Of a stretch of 64,000 bases of DNA, positions 6,749 to 17,608 are shown in pieces (positions within the stretch are counted from its first letter, which is position 1; every line of letters starts with the position of its first letter). This DNA is from Arenimonas oryziterrae DSM 21050 = YC6267 (GTDB taxonomy: Bacteria > Pseudomonadota > Gammaproteobacteria > Xanthomonadales > Xanthomonadaceae). The DNA lies in NCBI RefSeq assembly GCF_000420545.1, contig NZ_ATVD01000003.1, forward strand, positions 62,001 through 126,000, read 5' to 3'. Both the position numbers and the translations under genes were made by a program. The notes under the pieces were generated by a model. It had not been told where the DNA came from and searched no databases. It was given only the letters and a program-made list of their open reading frames with translations.

Positions 6749-9694
6749 ATGTCCGAGCCGTCCCTCGATCTGCAAAAACCCGTCGGCGACGAACTCAAGC
6801 AGACGACCTGCTACATGTGCGCCTGCCGCTGCGGCATCAATGTGCATCTGCGCGACGGCAAGATCCGCTACATCGAGGGTAATCCGGCGCATCCGGTCAA
6901 CCGCGGCGTGCTCTGCGCGAAAGGCTCGGCCGGGATCATGCAGCACTACTCGCCCGCACGGCTGCGCAAGCCGATGCTGCGCACCGGCGAGCGTGGCGCC
7001 AATGAATTCCGCGAAATCGAATGGGACGAGGCGCTGACGCTCGCCGCGACCTGGCTGGGCGAAACGCGCGCGCGCGATCCTGACCGCCTGGCCTTTTTCA
7101 CCGGCCGCGACCAGTCGCAGGCACTGACCGGGTGGTGGGCGCAGCAATACGGCACGATCAACTACGCCGCGCACGGCGGTTTCTGCTCGGTGAACATGGC
7201 GGCCGGCGGCTTGTACACGCTCGGCGGCAGCTTCTGGGAATTCGGCGAACCCGACTGGGAGCACACGCGCTATCTGATGCTCTGGGGCGTGGCCGAAGAC
7301 CACGACTCCAATCCGATCAAGCTCGGCCTGGGCCATCTCAAGGGCAGCGGCGCCAAGATCGTCGCGGTCAATCCGGTGCGCACCGGCTATGGCGCGATCG
7401 CCGACGAATGGGTCGGCATCCGCCCGGGCACCGACGGCCTGTTCGCCTTCGCGCTGATCCACGAGTTGCTCAAGGCCGACCGGATCGATCTCGACTACCT
7501 GGTGCGCTACACGAATGCGCATTGGCTGGTCGTGCAAAACCCGGGCGGTGCGGACGATGGTTTGTTTGCGCGCGATGCCGACGGGCAGGCTTTGTGTGCG
7601 GTGCGGGGTGATGCGACCGCTTCCCCTCACCCCCGGCCCCTCTCCCCCGGGGAGAGGGGAGACGAAATCCTTCTCCCCTTGGGAGAAGGTGCCCGCAGGG
7701 CGGATGAGGGCAACGCCGTCGCGACGAACCTCATCCCTGCGAACACCCCCGACATCTCCCCGCGCATCGTCGGCGACGTCACGCTGCCCGACGGCCGTCG
7801 TGCCGTGCCCGTTTTCCACCTCGTCGCCGAACGCTATCTGGATCCGCAGTACGCGCCCGATGCCGTCAGCGACCGCTGCGGGATTCCCGCCGACACGATC
7901 CGCCGCATCGCGCGCGAAATCGCCGCCGCGGCCTTCGACAGCGACGTGAATCTGCCGGTCGCCTGGACCGATACGCACGGCCGCCGTCACGCATCGATGC
8001 GCGGCCGGCCCGTGGCGATGCATGCGATGCGCGGCATCAGCGCGCACAGCAATGGGTTCCACACCTGCCGCGCCCTGCATCTGCTGCAGCTGCTGCTCGG
8101 CGCGGTCGATGCGCCCGGTTCGTTCCGTTACCAGCCGCCGTTTCCGCGGCCGATCCCGCCGGCGAATCGTCCCGGCAAATCCCGCGGCGCCGACGGCAAG
8201 CTCGACGCGCCGCCGCTGGGCTTCATCCACGGACCGGAAGATCTGCTCGTCGATGCGCAAGGACAGCCGCGCCGGCTCGACCATGCGTATTCGTGGTCCT
8301 ATCCGCTCGCCGTGCACGGCATGCTGCATACCGTGATCCGCAATGCCTGGGCCGGCGACCCGAACACGATCGACGTGCTTTTCCTGTTCATGGCCAACAT
8401 GAGCTGGAACTCGGCGATGAACACCACCGAGACGATGCGCTGGCTCACCGACAAGGACGAGCACGGCGAGTACCGCATTCCCAAGATCATCTATTCCGAC
8501 GCCTACGCCAGCGAGATGACGGCTTATGCCGATCTCGTGCTGCCGGACACGACGTATCTCGAGCGTTTCGATGCGATCTCCCTGCTCGACCGGCCGATCT
8601 CCGATGCCGATTGCGCGAGCGACGCGATCCGGCATCCGGTGCTGTCGGCGCCCGAGCAGGCCGCCGGCCGCGATGTGCGCGGCTTCCAGAGCGTGCTGCT
8701 CGATCTGGGCGCACGCCTGAAACTGCCGGCGATGACCGAGGCCGACGGCACGCCGAAGTATCGCGACTATGCCGACTACATCGTTCGCCACGAGCGCGCG
8801 CCCGGCGTCGGCCTGCTGGCCGGCTGGCGCGGCGAAGACGGGTCGCAATCGGGCAAGGGGGCGCCGAATCCGGCGCAGCTGGAAAAATACATCGCCAATG
8901 GCGGGTTCTGGCGCGAGGCCATTCCCGCGTCCGCGCGCTACTACAAGATGGCGAATCGCGATTACCTGGAATGGTCGGCGAAACTGGGCTTCATCGCCAA
9001 ACCCGAGCCGGTGGTCCTGCAGCTGTATTCGGAAACGCTGCAGAAATTCCGTCTTGCGGCCCAGGGCCATGGCCCGGTGCAGCCGCCTGCCGCGCAACGC
9101 GAGCGCGTGGCGACGTATTTCGATCCCTTGCCGATCTGGTACGAACCGTTCGAAGGCGCGCAGACCACGGTCGCGGATTTCCCGCTCAGCGCGGTGACCC
9201 AGCGTCCGCCGTTCATGTATCACGCCTGGGGTTCGCAGAACGCCTGGCTGCGGCAGATCACGGCGCGCAATTATCTCTACCTGCATCCCAGTCTGGCCGA
9301 GAAGCAGGGAGTGCTCGACGGCGACTGGGTACACGTGGATTCGCACCACGGAAGAATCACCGTGCAGGCCAAACTCGTCGCCAACATGCAGCCCGACACC
9401 GTCTGGACCTGGAATGCGATCGGCAAGCGGCGCGGCGCGTGGAAGCTGTCGAAAAATTCGCCGGAATCCAAACAGGGCTTTCTGCTCAACCACCTCATCT
9501 CCGACATCACGCCGCGCGGCGACTACGCCAATGCCGATCCGGTGACGGGCCAGGCGGCCTGGTTCGATCTGCGCGTTCGCCTGAGCAAGGCCGAAGCGCA
9601 GGACGGCAGTTCGCCGCAGTTCGCGCCGCTGGCCGGTGCCGATCCCTCCGACGCACCGCTGCGCTACGGCGCCATGTTCCGGAAATCCAAATGA
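6749..9694 (+). CDS. soeA: Molybdopterin oxidoreductase catalytic subunit, SoeA-like (sulfite dehydrogenase, quinone)
   Basis: 981-residue catalytic subunit of a DMSO-reductase-family enzyme binding bis-MGD molybdenum and one [4Fe-4S] cluster. Cluster ligands C21, C24, C28 and C56 are visible. Cys146 in HGGFCSVN is a candidate molybdenum ligand. No Tat signal precedes the first cysteine, so the subunit should stay in the cytoplasm. That, the subunit sizes (981/248/314 residues) and the DmsC-type anchor fit SoeABC, which oxidises sulfite to sulfate with electrons to quinone. Thiosulfate or polysulfide reductase relatives usually carry Tat signals. Start is 6749 or 6740 (both ATG). Residues about 291-321 are encoded by a REP-like repeat inserted in frame. 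Substrate assignment is inference. Confidence 0.75.
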   Translation: MSEPSLDLQKPVGDELKQTTCYMCACRCGINVHLRDGKIRYIEGNPAHPVNRGVLCAKGSAGIMQHYSPARLRKPMLRTGERGANEFREIEWDEALTLAATWLGETRARDPDRLAFFTGRDQSQALTGWWAQQYGTINYAAHGGFCSVNMAAGGLYTLGGSFWEFGEPDWEHTRYLMLWGVAEDHDSNPIKLGLGHLKGSGAKIVAVNPVRTGYGAIADEWVGIRPGTDGLFAFALIHELLKADRIDLDYLVRYTNAHWLVVQNPGGADDGLFARDADGQALCAVRGDATASPHPRPLSPGERGDEILLPLGEGARRADEGNAVATNLIPANTPDISPRIVGDVTLPDGRRAVPVFHLVAERYLDPQYAPDAVSDRCGIPADTIRRIAREIAAAAFDSDVNLPVAWTDTHGRRHASMRGRPVAMHAMRGISAHSNGFHTCRALHLLQLLLGAVDAPGSFRYQPPFPRPIPPANRPGKSRGADGKLDAPPLGFIHGPEDLLVDAQGQPRRLDHAYSWSYPLAVHGMLHTVIRNAWAGDPNTIDVLFLFMANMSWNSAMNTTETMRWLTDKDEHGEYRIPKIIYSDAYASEMTAYADLVLPDTTYLERFDAISLLDRPISDADCASDAIRHPVLSAPEQAAGRDVRGFQSVLLDLGARLKLPAMTEADGTPKYRDYADYIVRHERAPGVGLLAGWRGEDGSQSGKGAPNPAQLEKYIANGGFWREAIPASARYYKMANRDYLEWSAKLGFIAKPEPVVLQLYSETLQKFRLAAQGHGPVQPPAAQRERVATYFDPLPIWYEPFEGAQTTVADFPLSAVTQRPPFMYHAWGSQNAWLRQITARNYLYLHPSLAEKQGVLDGDWVHVDSHHGRITVQAKLVANMQPDTVWTWNAIGKRRGAWKLSKNSPESKQGFLLNHLISDITPRGDYANADPVTGQAAWFDLRVRLSKAEAQDGSSPQFAPLAGADPSDAPLRYGAMFRKSK
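7621..7710. repeat. REP-like double-hairpin repeat inside soeA
   Basis: A 90-nt element made of two palindromes: CCCCTCTCCCC facing GGGGAGAGGGG (about 7637-7659) and CCTTCTCCC facing GGGAGAAGG (7669-7689). The outer ends CCCTCA and TGAGGG are also complementary. Its ending, with GTGCCCGCAGGGCGGATGAGGG-type sequence, resembles a repeat family common in intergenic regions of Xanthomonadales genomes. Here it is inside an open reading frame and reads through as about 30 residues rich in Pro, Gly and Arg. No second copy was found in this window. Confidence 0.85.
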
Positions 9695-10437
9695 CCGCGC
9701 TGCCCGCCGTCTCGAAGAAAAAACTCGGCCTGGTCATCGACCTCGACACCTGCGTGGGCTGTCATGCCTGCGCGGTGTCGTGCAAGGAATGGAATGCCGG
9801 CGGCATCGCCGGGCCGCTGACCGACGAAAAACCCTACGGCGACGATCCGGCCGGCGTGTGGTTCAACCGCGTGCACAGCTACGAGATCGAAGCGCTGGAC
9901 GCGCAGCCGGCGATGACCCTGCATTTCCCGCGCAGCTGCCTGCACTGCGAAACCCCGGCCTGCGTGACTGTGTGCCCGACCGGCGCGAGCTACAAGCGCG
10001 CCGAAGACGGCATCGTGCTTGTCGACGAGGACAAGTGCATCGGCTGCAAGCTGTGCAGCTGGGCGTGTCCGTACGGCGCGCGCGAGTACTCGCCGGTCGA
10101 AGGCGTCATGAAAAAGTGCACGCTGTGCGTGGACCGCATCTACAACGAGAACATCCCCGAGGCCTCGCGCCAGCCGGCTTGCGTGCAGGCCTGTCCGACG
10201 CGGGCGCGGCATTTCGGCGATCTGGGCGATGAAAACTCGGCCGTGTCGAAACTCGTCGCCGAACGTGGCGGCGTCGCGCTGATGCCCGAGCTCGGCTATG
10301 CGCCGGTCAATCGCTACCTGCCGCCGCGTGCGCGACGCGCGGGCGCGGCGACGCCGGCGTCGCCGCCCGCCGAGAATCTTGAAACCAAAGAACTTCCCTC
10401 CCTGCTGCGCTGGCTAGACCGCGCCTTGAGCCGCTGA
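9691..10437 (+). CDS. soeB: 4Fe-4S ferredoxin subunit, SoeB/DmsB/NrfC-like
   Basis: 248-residue electron-transfer subunit that passes electrons between the molybdenum subunit and the membrane anchor. Four cysteine groups for [4Fe-4S] clusters are visible: CVGCHACAVSC, CLHCETPACVTVC, CIGCKLCSWAC and the KCTLC...CVQAC pair, as in DmsB, NrfC and SoeB. No Tat signal. The ATG at 9691 overlaps the soeA stop by ATGA, so it is translationally coupled. The C-terminal 40 residues are low complexity and end in a basic helix. Its partner assignment is firm from the operon; the physiological substrate depends on soeA. Confidence 0.9.
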   Translation: MTALPAVSKKKLGLVIDLDTCVGCHACAVSCKEWNAGGIAGPLTDEKPYGDDPAGVWFNRVHSYEIEALDAQPAMTLHFPRSCLHCETPACVTVCPTGASYKRAEDGIVLVDEDKCIGCKLCSWACPYGAREYSPVEGVMKKCTLCVDRIYNENIPEASRQPACVQACPTRARHFGDLGDENSAVSKLVAERGGVALMPELGYAPVNRYLPPRARRAGAATPASPPAENLETKELPSLLRWLDRALSR

Positions 10438-10438
10438 C

Positions 10439-11383
10439 ATGCATCCGGCGTTTTCCGTGATTTTTTTCACCACGCTTTCGGGCGCGGGGTATGGGTTGTG
10501 GTTCTGGACGATGGTGGCGATCCCGCTGCTCGATGATCAAGCTCGGCACAGCGGGCTGGCCTTGCTCGTGCCGCTGGCCCTGGGCTTCGTGCTCGTCGCC
10601 GTCGGGCTGAGCAGCTCGGTATTGCATTTGGGCAAACCCTTGCGCGCTTGGCGCGCCTTCAGCCAGTGGCGCAGCTCCTGGCTGTCGCGCGAAGGCGTGT
10701 TGGCGATGACGACGTTCGTGCCCTTGGCCTACTTCGCCGCCGCCTCTTTCAGCCGGGTGCCTTTCAGCAATGGCCTGGGGGGCGTGGCGGCCCTCTGGCT
10801 CGCGGTGGGCTCCATCGCCACGGTCCTGTGCACGGCCATGATCTATGCGAGCCTGCGGCCGATTCCGGCCTGGTCGCATCGGTTGGTACCGGCGGTGTAT
10901 CTCGTGTTCGCCTTGCATACCGGCGCCCTGATCGCGCTCACGATCGGACTGCGCACGTTCGCGATCGGCAACGAAGGCGCGGCGCTGCTGATCCTGTTGA
11001 CCTCGATGCTGGCGTGGCGCCTCAAGCGCCGCTATTGGCAGGACATCGACCGGGGCGTCCTGCCCGTCACGCGCAATTCGGCCCTGGGGCTTCCGGCCGA
11101 TCGCGAGATCAAGCAGTTCGAACGTCCGCATACCGAAGCGAACTACCTCACGAAAGAGATGGGCTTCGTGCTCGCGCGCAAGCATTCGCGGCGACTGCGC
11201 CTGATCGCGGTGCTGTTGTTCGCCCTCGTGCCGGCGCTCTGCGCCTTGCCCCTGTGGTTCGTGCCGATGGCCCATCCCACGCCGCTGCTCGCGCTGGCCT
11301 GCGCTTCGGCCCTGCTCGGCACCTTCGTCGAACGCTGGCTGTTCTTCGCCGAGGCGAAGCATGTGGTGATGACGTACTACTAG
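10439..11383 (+). CDS. soeC: DmsC-type membrane anchor, SoeC-like
   Basis: 314-residue integral membrane subunit with eight or nine hydrophobic segments, starting MHPAFSVIFFTTLSGAGYG, typical of the DmsC/YnfH family. It anchors the two cytoplasmic subunits and exchanges electrons with the quinone pool. A conserved DmsC-type stretch, SSVLHLGKPLRAWRA, is visible at about residues 60-74. The ATG lies one base after the soeB stop. It is the last gene of the operon; the next gene, hemC, converges. The DmsC-type anchor, rather than NrfD, supports SoeABC over polysulfide-reductase complexes. Confidence 0.85.
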   Translation: MHPAFSVIFFTTLSGAGYGLWFWTMVAIPLLDDQARHSGLALLVPLALGFVLVAVGLSSSVLHLGKPLRAWRAFSQWRSSWLSREGVLAMTTFVPLAYFAAASFSRVPFSNGLGGVAALWLAVGSIATVLCTAMIYASLRPIPAWSHRLVPAVYLVFALHTGALIALTIGLRTFAIGNEGAALLILLTSMLAWRLKRRYWQDIDRGVLPVTRNSALGLPADREIKQFERPHTEANYLTKEMGFVLARKHSRRLRLIAVLLFALVPALCALPLWFVPMAHPTPLLALACASALLGTFVERWLFFAEAKHVVMTYY

Positions 11384-11432
11384 GCCCGCCGGCGGCGTGG
11401 CGGCTGGTTGTTTCGACGCGTGGGCGGCGCCT

Positions 11433-11459
11433 ATCGCGGCCAGGTCCGCTCCCACGAGC
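11433..11459. repeat. REP-like repeat, copy 1 (convergent gap soeC/hemC)
   Basis: A 27-nt sequence beginning ATCGCGGCCAGG and ending CGCTCCCACGAGC. It matches a second copy at 40399-40425 with only two base differences. The core GCTCCCAC is shared with repetitive palindromes common in pseudomonads and xanthomonads. It lies between two convergent genes, where such elements usually sit. No terminator-like T-run is seen beside it. Confidence 0.6.
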
Positions 11460-11486
11460 GCTGCCTCGTTTGCGCAAATATCGACG

Positions 11487-12404
11487 TTATTTGCTTAGGC
11501 CCAGCATCGCGTCGGCACCCTGCAAGAGCAACTCCGCAGCGACGAGGCGGCCGAGGCCCTCGGGATCGGCGGCTTTGCCGACGGCGTGCGCGCGCACGCA
11601 ATGCCCGGTCGTCGCCGAACCGACCAGTCCTTCTAGCGACAGGATGCCGCCGTCGAGCGTGGCGTAAGCCGCGACCGGGACATGGCAGCTGCCGTGCAGG
11701 CGGCGATTCATCGCACGCTCGGCTTCGACGCAGGTGCGCGTCTTGTCGTGATCGAGCACCGACAACAGCGATTGCGTCAGCGCATCGTTGTCGCGGCATT
11801 CGACCGCGATCGCGCCCTGCGCGACCGCCGGCAACCAGCCCGGTGCTTCCAGGCGATGGCGGATGTAGCGCGACAGGCCCAGGCGTTCCAGACCGGCGCA
11901 GGCGAGGATGATCGCGTCGTATTCGCCCGACTCGAGTTTGGCCAGACGCGTATTGACGTTACCGCGCAGGTCCGCGACCACCAGATCGGGCCGGCGCGCG
12001 CGCAACTGCGCCTGGCGACGCAGGGACGAGGTGCCGACGCGTGCGCCCTTGGGCAGGGCGTCGATGTCGGAGAAACGCACCGACACGAAGGCGTCGAAGG
12101 GATCGGCGCGCTCGAGCATCGCCGCGAGCGTGAACGGGCCGTCGAGCTCCATCGGCACGTCTTTCAGCGAATGCACGGCGGCATCGGCGCGGCCTTCGAG
12201 CATCGCCACTTCCAGTTCCTTGAGGAACAGACCCTTGCCACCGATGTCGGCAAGCGGGCGATCGATGATGCGATCGCCACGCGTGGTCATCGGCACCAGT
12301 TCCACGGTCAGGCCGGGATGGGCGGCGCGCAGTCGCGTGGCGACATGTTCGGTTTGCCACAGCGCGAGCGCGCTCTGGCGGGTGGCGAGGCGGAGGAGGG
12401 TCAT
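11487..12404 (-). CDS. hemC: Porphobilinogen deaminase (hydroxymethylbilane synthase)
   Basis: 305-residue enzyme that joins four porphobilinogens to hydroxymethylbilane in heme and siroheme synthesis. Visible signatures are the N-terminal [11 protein letters not shown], the DVP loop in [10 protein letters not shown], and Cys240 in [11 protein letters not shown], which carries the dipyrromethane cofactor. Length is normal for the family. It lies 49 nt downstream of algR on the same strand, the order known from Pseudomonas and Xanthomonas, so the two are probably co-transcribed. Its product also feeds siroheme, the cofactor of the CysI encoded near 60 kb. Confidence 0.96.
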   Translation of the reverse strand: MTLLRLATRQSALALWQTEHVATRLRAAHPGLTVELVPMTTRGDRIIDRPLADIGGKGLFLKELEVAMLEGRADAAVHSLKDVPMELDGPFTLAAMLERADPFDAFVSVRFSDIDALPKGARVGTSSLRRQAQLRARRPDLVVADLRGNVNTRLAKLESGEYDAIILACAGLERLGLSRYIRHRLEAPGWLPAVAQGAIAVECRDNDALTQSLLSVLDHDKTRTCVEAERAMNRRLHGSCHVPVAAYATLDGGILSLEGLVGSATTGHCVRAHAVGKAADPEGLGRLVAAELLLQGADAMLGLSK

Positions 12405-12453
12405 GGCGGCATTATCGCGCGAATTGGCAGGCCGGTCGCGGTCGTGCCCGCGC

Positions 12454-13188
12454 CTACAGGTGCTTGAGGCGATCGCGCAGACCGGGCACGCAGCGCCGGC
12501 TGACTTCCAGCGGCGCCTTGCCGTGCCGCAGGATGGCCTGCACCTGGCCGTCGGGCAGGCGGCGCAATTCGACGAACTCCTCCTGCGCGACCAGGCAGTT
12601 GCGATGGATGCGCACGAAGCGTTCGGCGAATTCGGTTTCCAGCGACTTCAGCGATTCTTCGATGAGGTCTTCGCCGCGCGCATGATGCACGACGACGTAT
12701 TTTTCCTCGGCCTGCAAGTAGTGCACGTCCTCGATCGGAATCAGCCGCAGGCTGCCACGCAGTCGCGCCGAGAGATGGCTGCGCTGCCGGTCGGCGGGCA
12801 TCAGCGCCGCTGGTACGGTCGCCACGGCCGCGCGCTGGCGCCGCGCCCGTTCGATCGCTTCGGCCAGGCGTTCGCGGCGCACTGGCTTGACCAGGTAGTC
12901 GACCGCGGCCGCTTCGAACGCCGCGAGCGCGTGTTCGTCGTAGGCGGTGCAGAAGATCACGGCGGGCGGCGGCTCGAGCTGGGCGAGATGACGCGCCGCT
13001 TCCAGCCCATCCATGACCGGCATCGCGATATCGAGCAGCAGCGCATCGGCCGACAGCGCTGCCGCCATTTCCACCGCGTCGCGGCCGTTGCCCGCCTGTC
13101 CGACGACCGAACAGTCGGGCATCTCCGCGATCATCGCGGCGAGGCGTTCGCGGGCCAGTTCTTCGTCGTCGACGATCAAAAGTTTCAT
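12454..13188 (-). CDS. algR: LytTR response regulator AlgR
   Basis: 244-residue response regulator. Residues 1-120 form the receiver domain with acidic pocket DDE (7-9), phosphoacceptor Asp53 in LLLDIAMP, and the conserved Lys in VKPV. Residues about 135-240 form a LytTR DNA-binding domain ([26 protein letters not shown]). The ATG overlaps the stop of the histidine kinase by ATGA, so kinase and regulator are coupled. In Pseudomonas AlgR controls alginate, twitching and virulence genes; the targets here are unknown. Confidence 0.93.
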   Translation of the reverse strand: MKLLIVDDEELARERLAAMIAEMPDCSVVGQAGNGRDAVEMAAALSADALLLDIAMPVMDGLEAARHLAQLEPPPAVIFCTAYDEHALAAFEAAAVDYLVKPVRRERLAEAIERARRQRAAVATVPAALMPADRQRSHLSARLRGSLRLIPIEDVHYLQAEEKYVVVHHARGEDLIEESLKSLETEFAERFVRIHRNCLVAQEEFVELRRLPDGQVQAILRHGKAPLEVSRRCVPGLRDRLKHL

Positions 13189-14219
13189 GGCAGGGGCAGG
13201 CCGATGTCGCTGACATAGTAGCCGTCGGCGTAGGCGGTCGTCATGCGGGCGGCCGGGCCAAAATGGAAGGCCAGGCGCTGCGCGATCGATTCCTGGGCGT
13301 GGCCGTTGCCCGCTTCGCGCGGGTTCGGCGCCAGCGTCGGATTGACCACGAGCATCTGCAGTCGGCGGTCGGCAACCTTCATGAGTATGCGGATCTCGCC
13401 ACCGGCGGGCAGGCGCGAAATCCCATGCAGCACGGCGTTTTCCAGCAGCGGCTGCAGCACCAGTCGCGGCAGGCGCAGGTCGCGCGGCACGGCCGGATCG
13501 ATCTGCCAGTCGACCTTCAGGCGTTCGCCGAGGCGCAGTTTTTCGATCGCCAGGTAGCGTTCGGCGAGATGGATTTCTTCGGCCAGCGTGCCCTCGCCTT
13601 GCCCGGCGCCGAGGGCGGCGCGGAACAGCTCCGACAGGTCTTCGACCGCGCGTTCGGCGGTGACCGGGTCGCGACGCACGAGCGCGGCGATGGTGTTCAT
13701 GGAATTGAACAGGAAGTGCGGACGGATGCGCGCCTGCAAGGCATCGACCTCGGCCTGCGCCTGGGCGTTGACCTGCGCCTGCCATTGGTCGCGCACGTAG
13801 AAATAGCGCAGCGACAACATCGCGATCAGCACCGACAGCGCGGTGACGCTGGCGACGAATCGCCATTGGCTGTCGCCGGGCACGCGGTACAACTCGCCCA
13901 GGCCCAGATCGATCTGCATCAGGGTCCAGGCCACGAAACCGGAGATCAACAACGGAATCGACAGGGCCGCGGCCACGCCGAGCGGCGTCGGCAAGCGATT
14001 GAGCAAGGGAGCGCCCTTGCAGTACAGGATCGCCACTGTCAGCGACAGCCAGATCGCCAGCGCACTCGCGGAGGCGAACTCCTCGAGATTCCAGTGGCCG
14101 GCGCGGGTCGGTGCGATCGCGATGATCAGCACCACGAGTTCAGCGATGCCGATCACCGCGGCGATGCGCGGGATCGAGCAGAAGTCGGGAAGCCAGGGGC
14201 GACGGAGAGCGGCGGCCAT
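13185..14219 (-). CDS. algZ: Sensor histidine kinase AlgZ/FimS (His_kinase family)
   Basis: 344-residue membrane sensor kinase. Four hydrophobic segments (about residues 19-36, 50-66, 82-101, 121-139) are followed by a short coiled-coil rich in Gln and Ala. Then comes the His_kinase motif with candidate His168 in RPHFLFNSMN, as in LytS/AlgZ. The ATPase part shows the N-box LLENAVLHGI. Some glycine boxes are weak, as in AlgZ of Pseudomonas. It signals to AlgR, whose start overlaps its stop. It lies 14 nt after the esterase gene, suggesting a four-gene unit esterase-algZ-algR-hemC. Confidence 0.9.
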   Translation of the reverse strand: MAAALRRPWLPDFCSIPRIAAVIGIAELVVLIIAIAPTRAGHWNLEEFASASALAIWLSLTVAILYCKGAPLLNRLPTPLGVAAALSIPLLISGFVAWTLMQIDLGLGELYRVPGDSQWRFVASVTALSVLIAMLSLRYFYVRDQWQAQVNAQAQAEVDALQARIRPHFLFNSMNTIAALVRRDPVTAERAVEDLSELFRAALGAGQGEGTLAEEIHLAERYLAIEKLRLGERLKVDWQIDPAVPRDLRLPRLVLQPLLENAVLHGISRLPAGGEIRILMKVADRRLQMLVVNPTLAPNPREAGNGHAQESIAQRLAFHFGPAARMTTAYADGYYVSDIGLPLP

Positions 14220-14233
14220 GGCGCGAGTATGGC

Positions 14234-14899
14234 CTAGGCGGCCTCGAATCGCGCCGTCAGCCAGCCGGCGAGGTCGCCGATCTCGGCCGCGCAGACGCTG
14301 TGCTGCATCGGATAGCTGCGCCAGTCCACGCTCACGCCCAGGCCCTGCAGGACTTCGCGGCTGCGCTGGCCGAGCGCCTGCGGCACGACCGGATCCTGCG
14401 CGCCATGCGCCATGAACACCGGCGTGCGCTTGCCCGCGTCGGTGATTTCCGCGGCGGTCGTCGGCGCCATCGGCAGATACGTCGACAGCGCGACGATGCC
14501 GGCAAGCCCGGCTTCGCGGCGCAGCCCATTGGCCAATGCGATCGCACCGCCCTGGGAAAAGCCCGCGAGGATGACCCGCTGCGGCGGCACGCCGCGGTCG
14601 CGTTCGCGCGCGATCAGGGCGTCGACGTCGGCCATCGATTCGCGCACGCCGGTTTCGTCGGCGCGCTGGTCGATCTGCTGGCTGACGATGTCGTACCAGG
14701 CACGCATGGGCACGCCGCCGTTGATCGTCACCGGTCGCACCTTCGCATGCGGGAACACGAAACGCAGGGCCGGCCACTCCGGGCGCACGAGTTCGGGCAC
14801 GATCGGTGCGAAGTCGTTGCCGTCCGCGCCCAGGCCATGCAGCCAGACGATGCTCCAGGCAGGTTTGGCGCGGGTTTCGTGTTCGACGGTTTGCAGCAT
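14234..14899 (-). CDS. Carboxylesterase/phospholipase family alpha/beta-hydrolase
   Basis: 221-residue cytoplasmic hydrolase of the carboxylesterase II / acyl-protein thioesterase family. The triad is visible: Ser115 in GFSQG, Asp169 in GAQDPVV, His200 in YPMQHSV. The oxyanion region is WLHGLGADGNDF near residue 19. No signal peptide is present. Length matches Pseudomonas carboxylesterase II. It is the first gene of the unit leading to algZ, algR and hemC, an order seen in related genomes. Likely acts on short-chain esters; the true substrate is unknown. Confidence 0.9.
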   Translation of the reverse strand: MLQTVEHETRAKPAWSIVWLHGLGADGNDFAPIVPELVRPEWPALRFVFPHAKVRPVTINGGVPMRAWYDIVSQQIDQRADETGVRESMADVDALIARERDRGVPPQRVILAGFSQGGAIALANGLRREAGLAGIVALSTYLPMAPTTAAEITDAGKRTPVFMAHGAQDPVVPQALGQRSREVLQGLGVSVDWRSYPMQHSVCAAEIGDLAGWLTARFEAA

Positions 14900-15046
14900 G
14901 GCGGGTGGCTTCTTGCTCGGGCGAGGGGCCGATTATCCGGGCGGCGTCCGGCACATGCCAGCGCGGGCACCCGACGCAAGATGCGGATGTCGGCGCCGCG
15001 CGGCCTGGAGGAGGATCAACGGCATCGCCCCCATCGGAGAACTGCC

Positions 15047-15517
15047 ATGTCCTTTCGCGTCCTTGCCCTGCCCGCCGACTCCTTCCAGCCGCTGTTCGGC
15101 CGCGATGCCGACACGCTCGCCGCGCAGGGCGTGCAGCGACGTGTCGTCGACTGCAAACCGGGCTATCCCTGCCGCATTTCCTTGCGCGACGCGGAGATCG
15201 GCGAGACGGTGCTGCTGCTTAATCACGAATACCAGTCGGCCGGCTCACCGTACCAGGGCCGCCACGCGATCTTCGTCCGCGAACACGCCGAGCAGGCGCA
15301 GCCAGCCGTTGACGAGATTCCGGAGGTATTGGCACGGCGCCTTCTTTCCGTTCGCGCTTTCGACCGCGAGGGCATGATGGTCGATGCCGATGTCGTGCAC
15401 GGCTCGGCGCTGCGGCCGGTTATCGAGCGTCTGCTGGCGCTGCCGCAGGTCGACTATTTGCATCTGCACAATGCCAAGCCTGGGTGCTACGCGGCGAGAG
15501 TCGAGCGGGCGTTGTGA
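15047..15517 (+). CDS. DUF1203 domain-containing protein
   Basis: 156-residue protein of unknown function. It matches the DUF1203 pattern: MSFRVLALP at the start, a CKPGYPCRISLRDAEIGE block with two conserved cysteines at about residues 37 and 42, LNHEYQ, SPYQGRHAIFV, and the end HLHNAKPGCYAARVERA. A GGAGA ribosome-binding site lies 7 nt before the ATG. It is soluble, with no signal sequence. It stands alone, divergent from the esterase operon and followed by a tRNA gene on the other strand. Confidence 0.88.
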   Translation: MSFRVLALPADSFQPLFGRDADTLAAQGVQRRVVDCKPGYPCRISLRDAEIGETVLLLNHEYQSAGSPYQGRHAIFVREHAEQAQPAVDEIPEVLARRLLSVRAFDREGMMVDADVVHGSALRPVIERLLALPQVDYLHLHNAKPGCYAARVERAL

Positions 15518-15543
15518 TTTGCTGTGCGCTACGGCGACACGAG

Positions 15544-15619
<76 letters not shown>

Positions 15620-15654
15620 TGCGTCGGCCGATTATCATCCATATTCGTCGGACC

Positions 15655-15689
15655 GGAAAAGAAAAAGCCCCGCGATGCGGGGCTTTTTC
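15655..15689 (-). terminator. Rho-independent terminator of rpoD
   Basis: Perfect 12-bp inverted repeat AAAAAGCCCCGC / GCGGGGCTTTTT with a three-base loop. On the minus strand it is followed by TTTTTCTTTTC. It lies 17 nt after the rpoD stop. Confidence 0.92.
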
Positions 15690-15705
15690 ACGACAGCGAT
15701 GTTGC

Positions 15706-17556
<1,851 letters not shown>

Positions 17557-17594
17557 GAAGTCTGCCGATAAGAGAGGGGTCAGAGGAACCGCGT

Positions 17595-17600
17595 ATTATA
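17595..17600 (-). promoter_or_regulatory. Probable -10 box of rpoD
   Basis: A perfect TATAAT on the minus strand, 39 nt before the rpoD start codon, in an otherwise GC-rich genome. The expected -35 position (about 17618-17623) reads GGCCAA, which is weak, and is covered by the palindrome GGCCAAT-T-ATTGGCC. Confidence 0.6.
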
Positions 17601-17608
17601 CACGGACG

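Noticed and set aside
7621-7710. Frameshifted or broken soeA
   Set aside because: The repeat looked at first like a disrupting insertion, but the frame is continuous and both flanks encode conserved sequence.
6578-9493. Long minus-strand open frame opposite soeA
   Set aside because: It mirrors the codon structure of soeA, is rich in Arg, Gly and His with no domain pattern, and has no plausible start context. Antisense frames of this length are usual at high GC.
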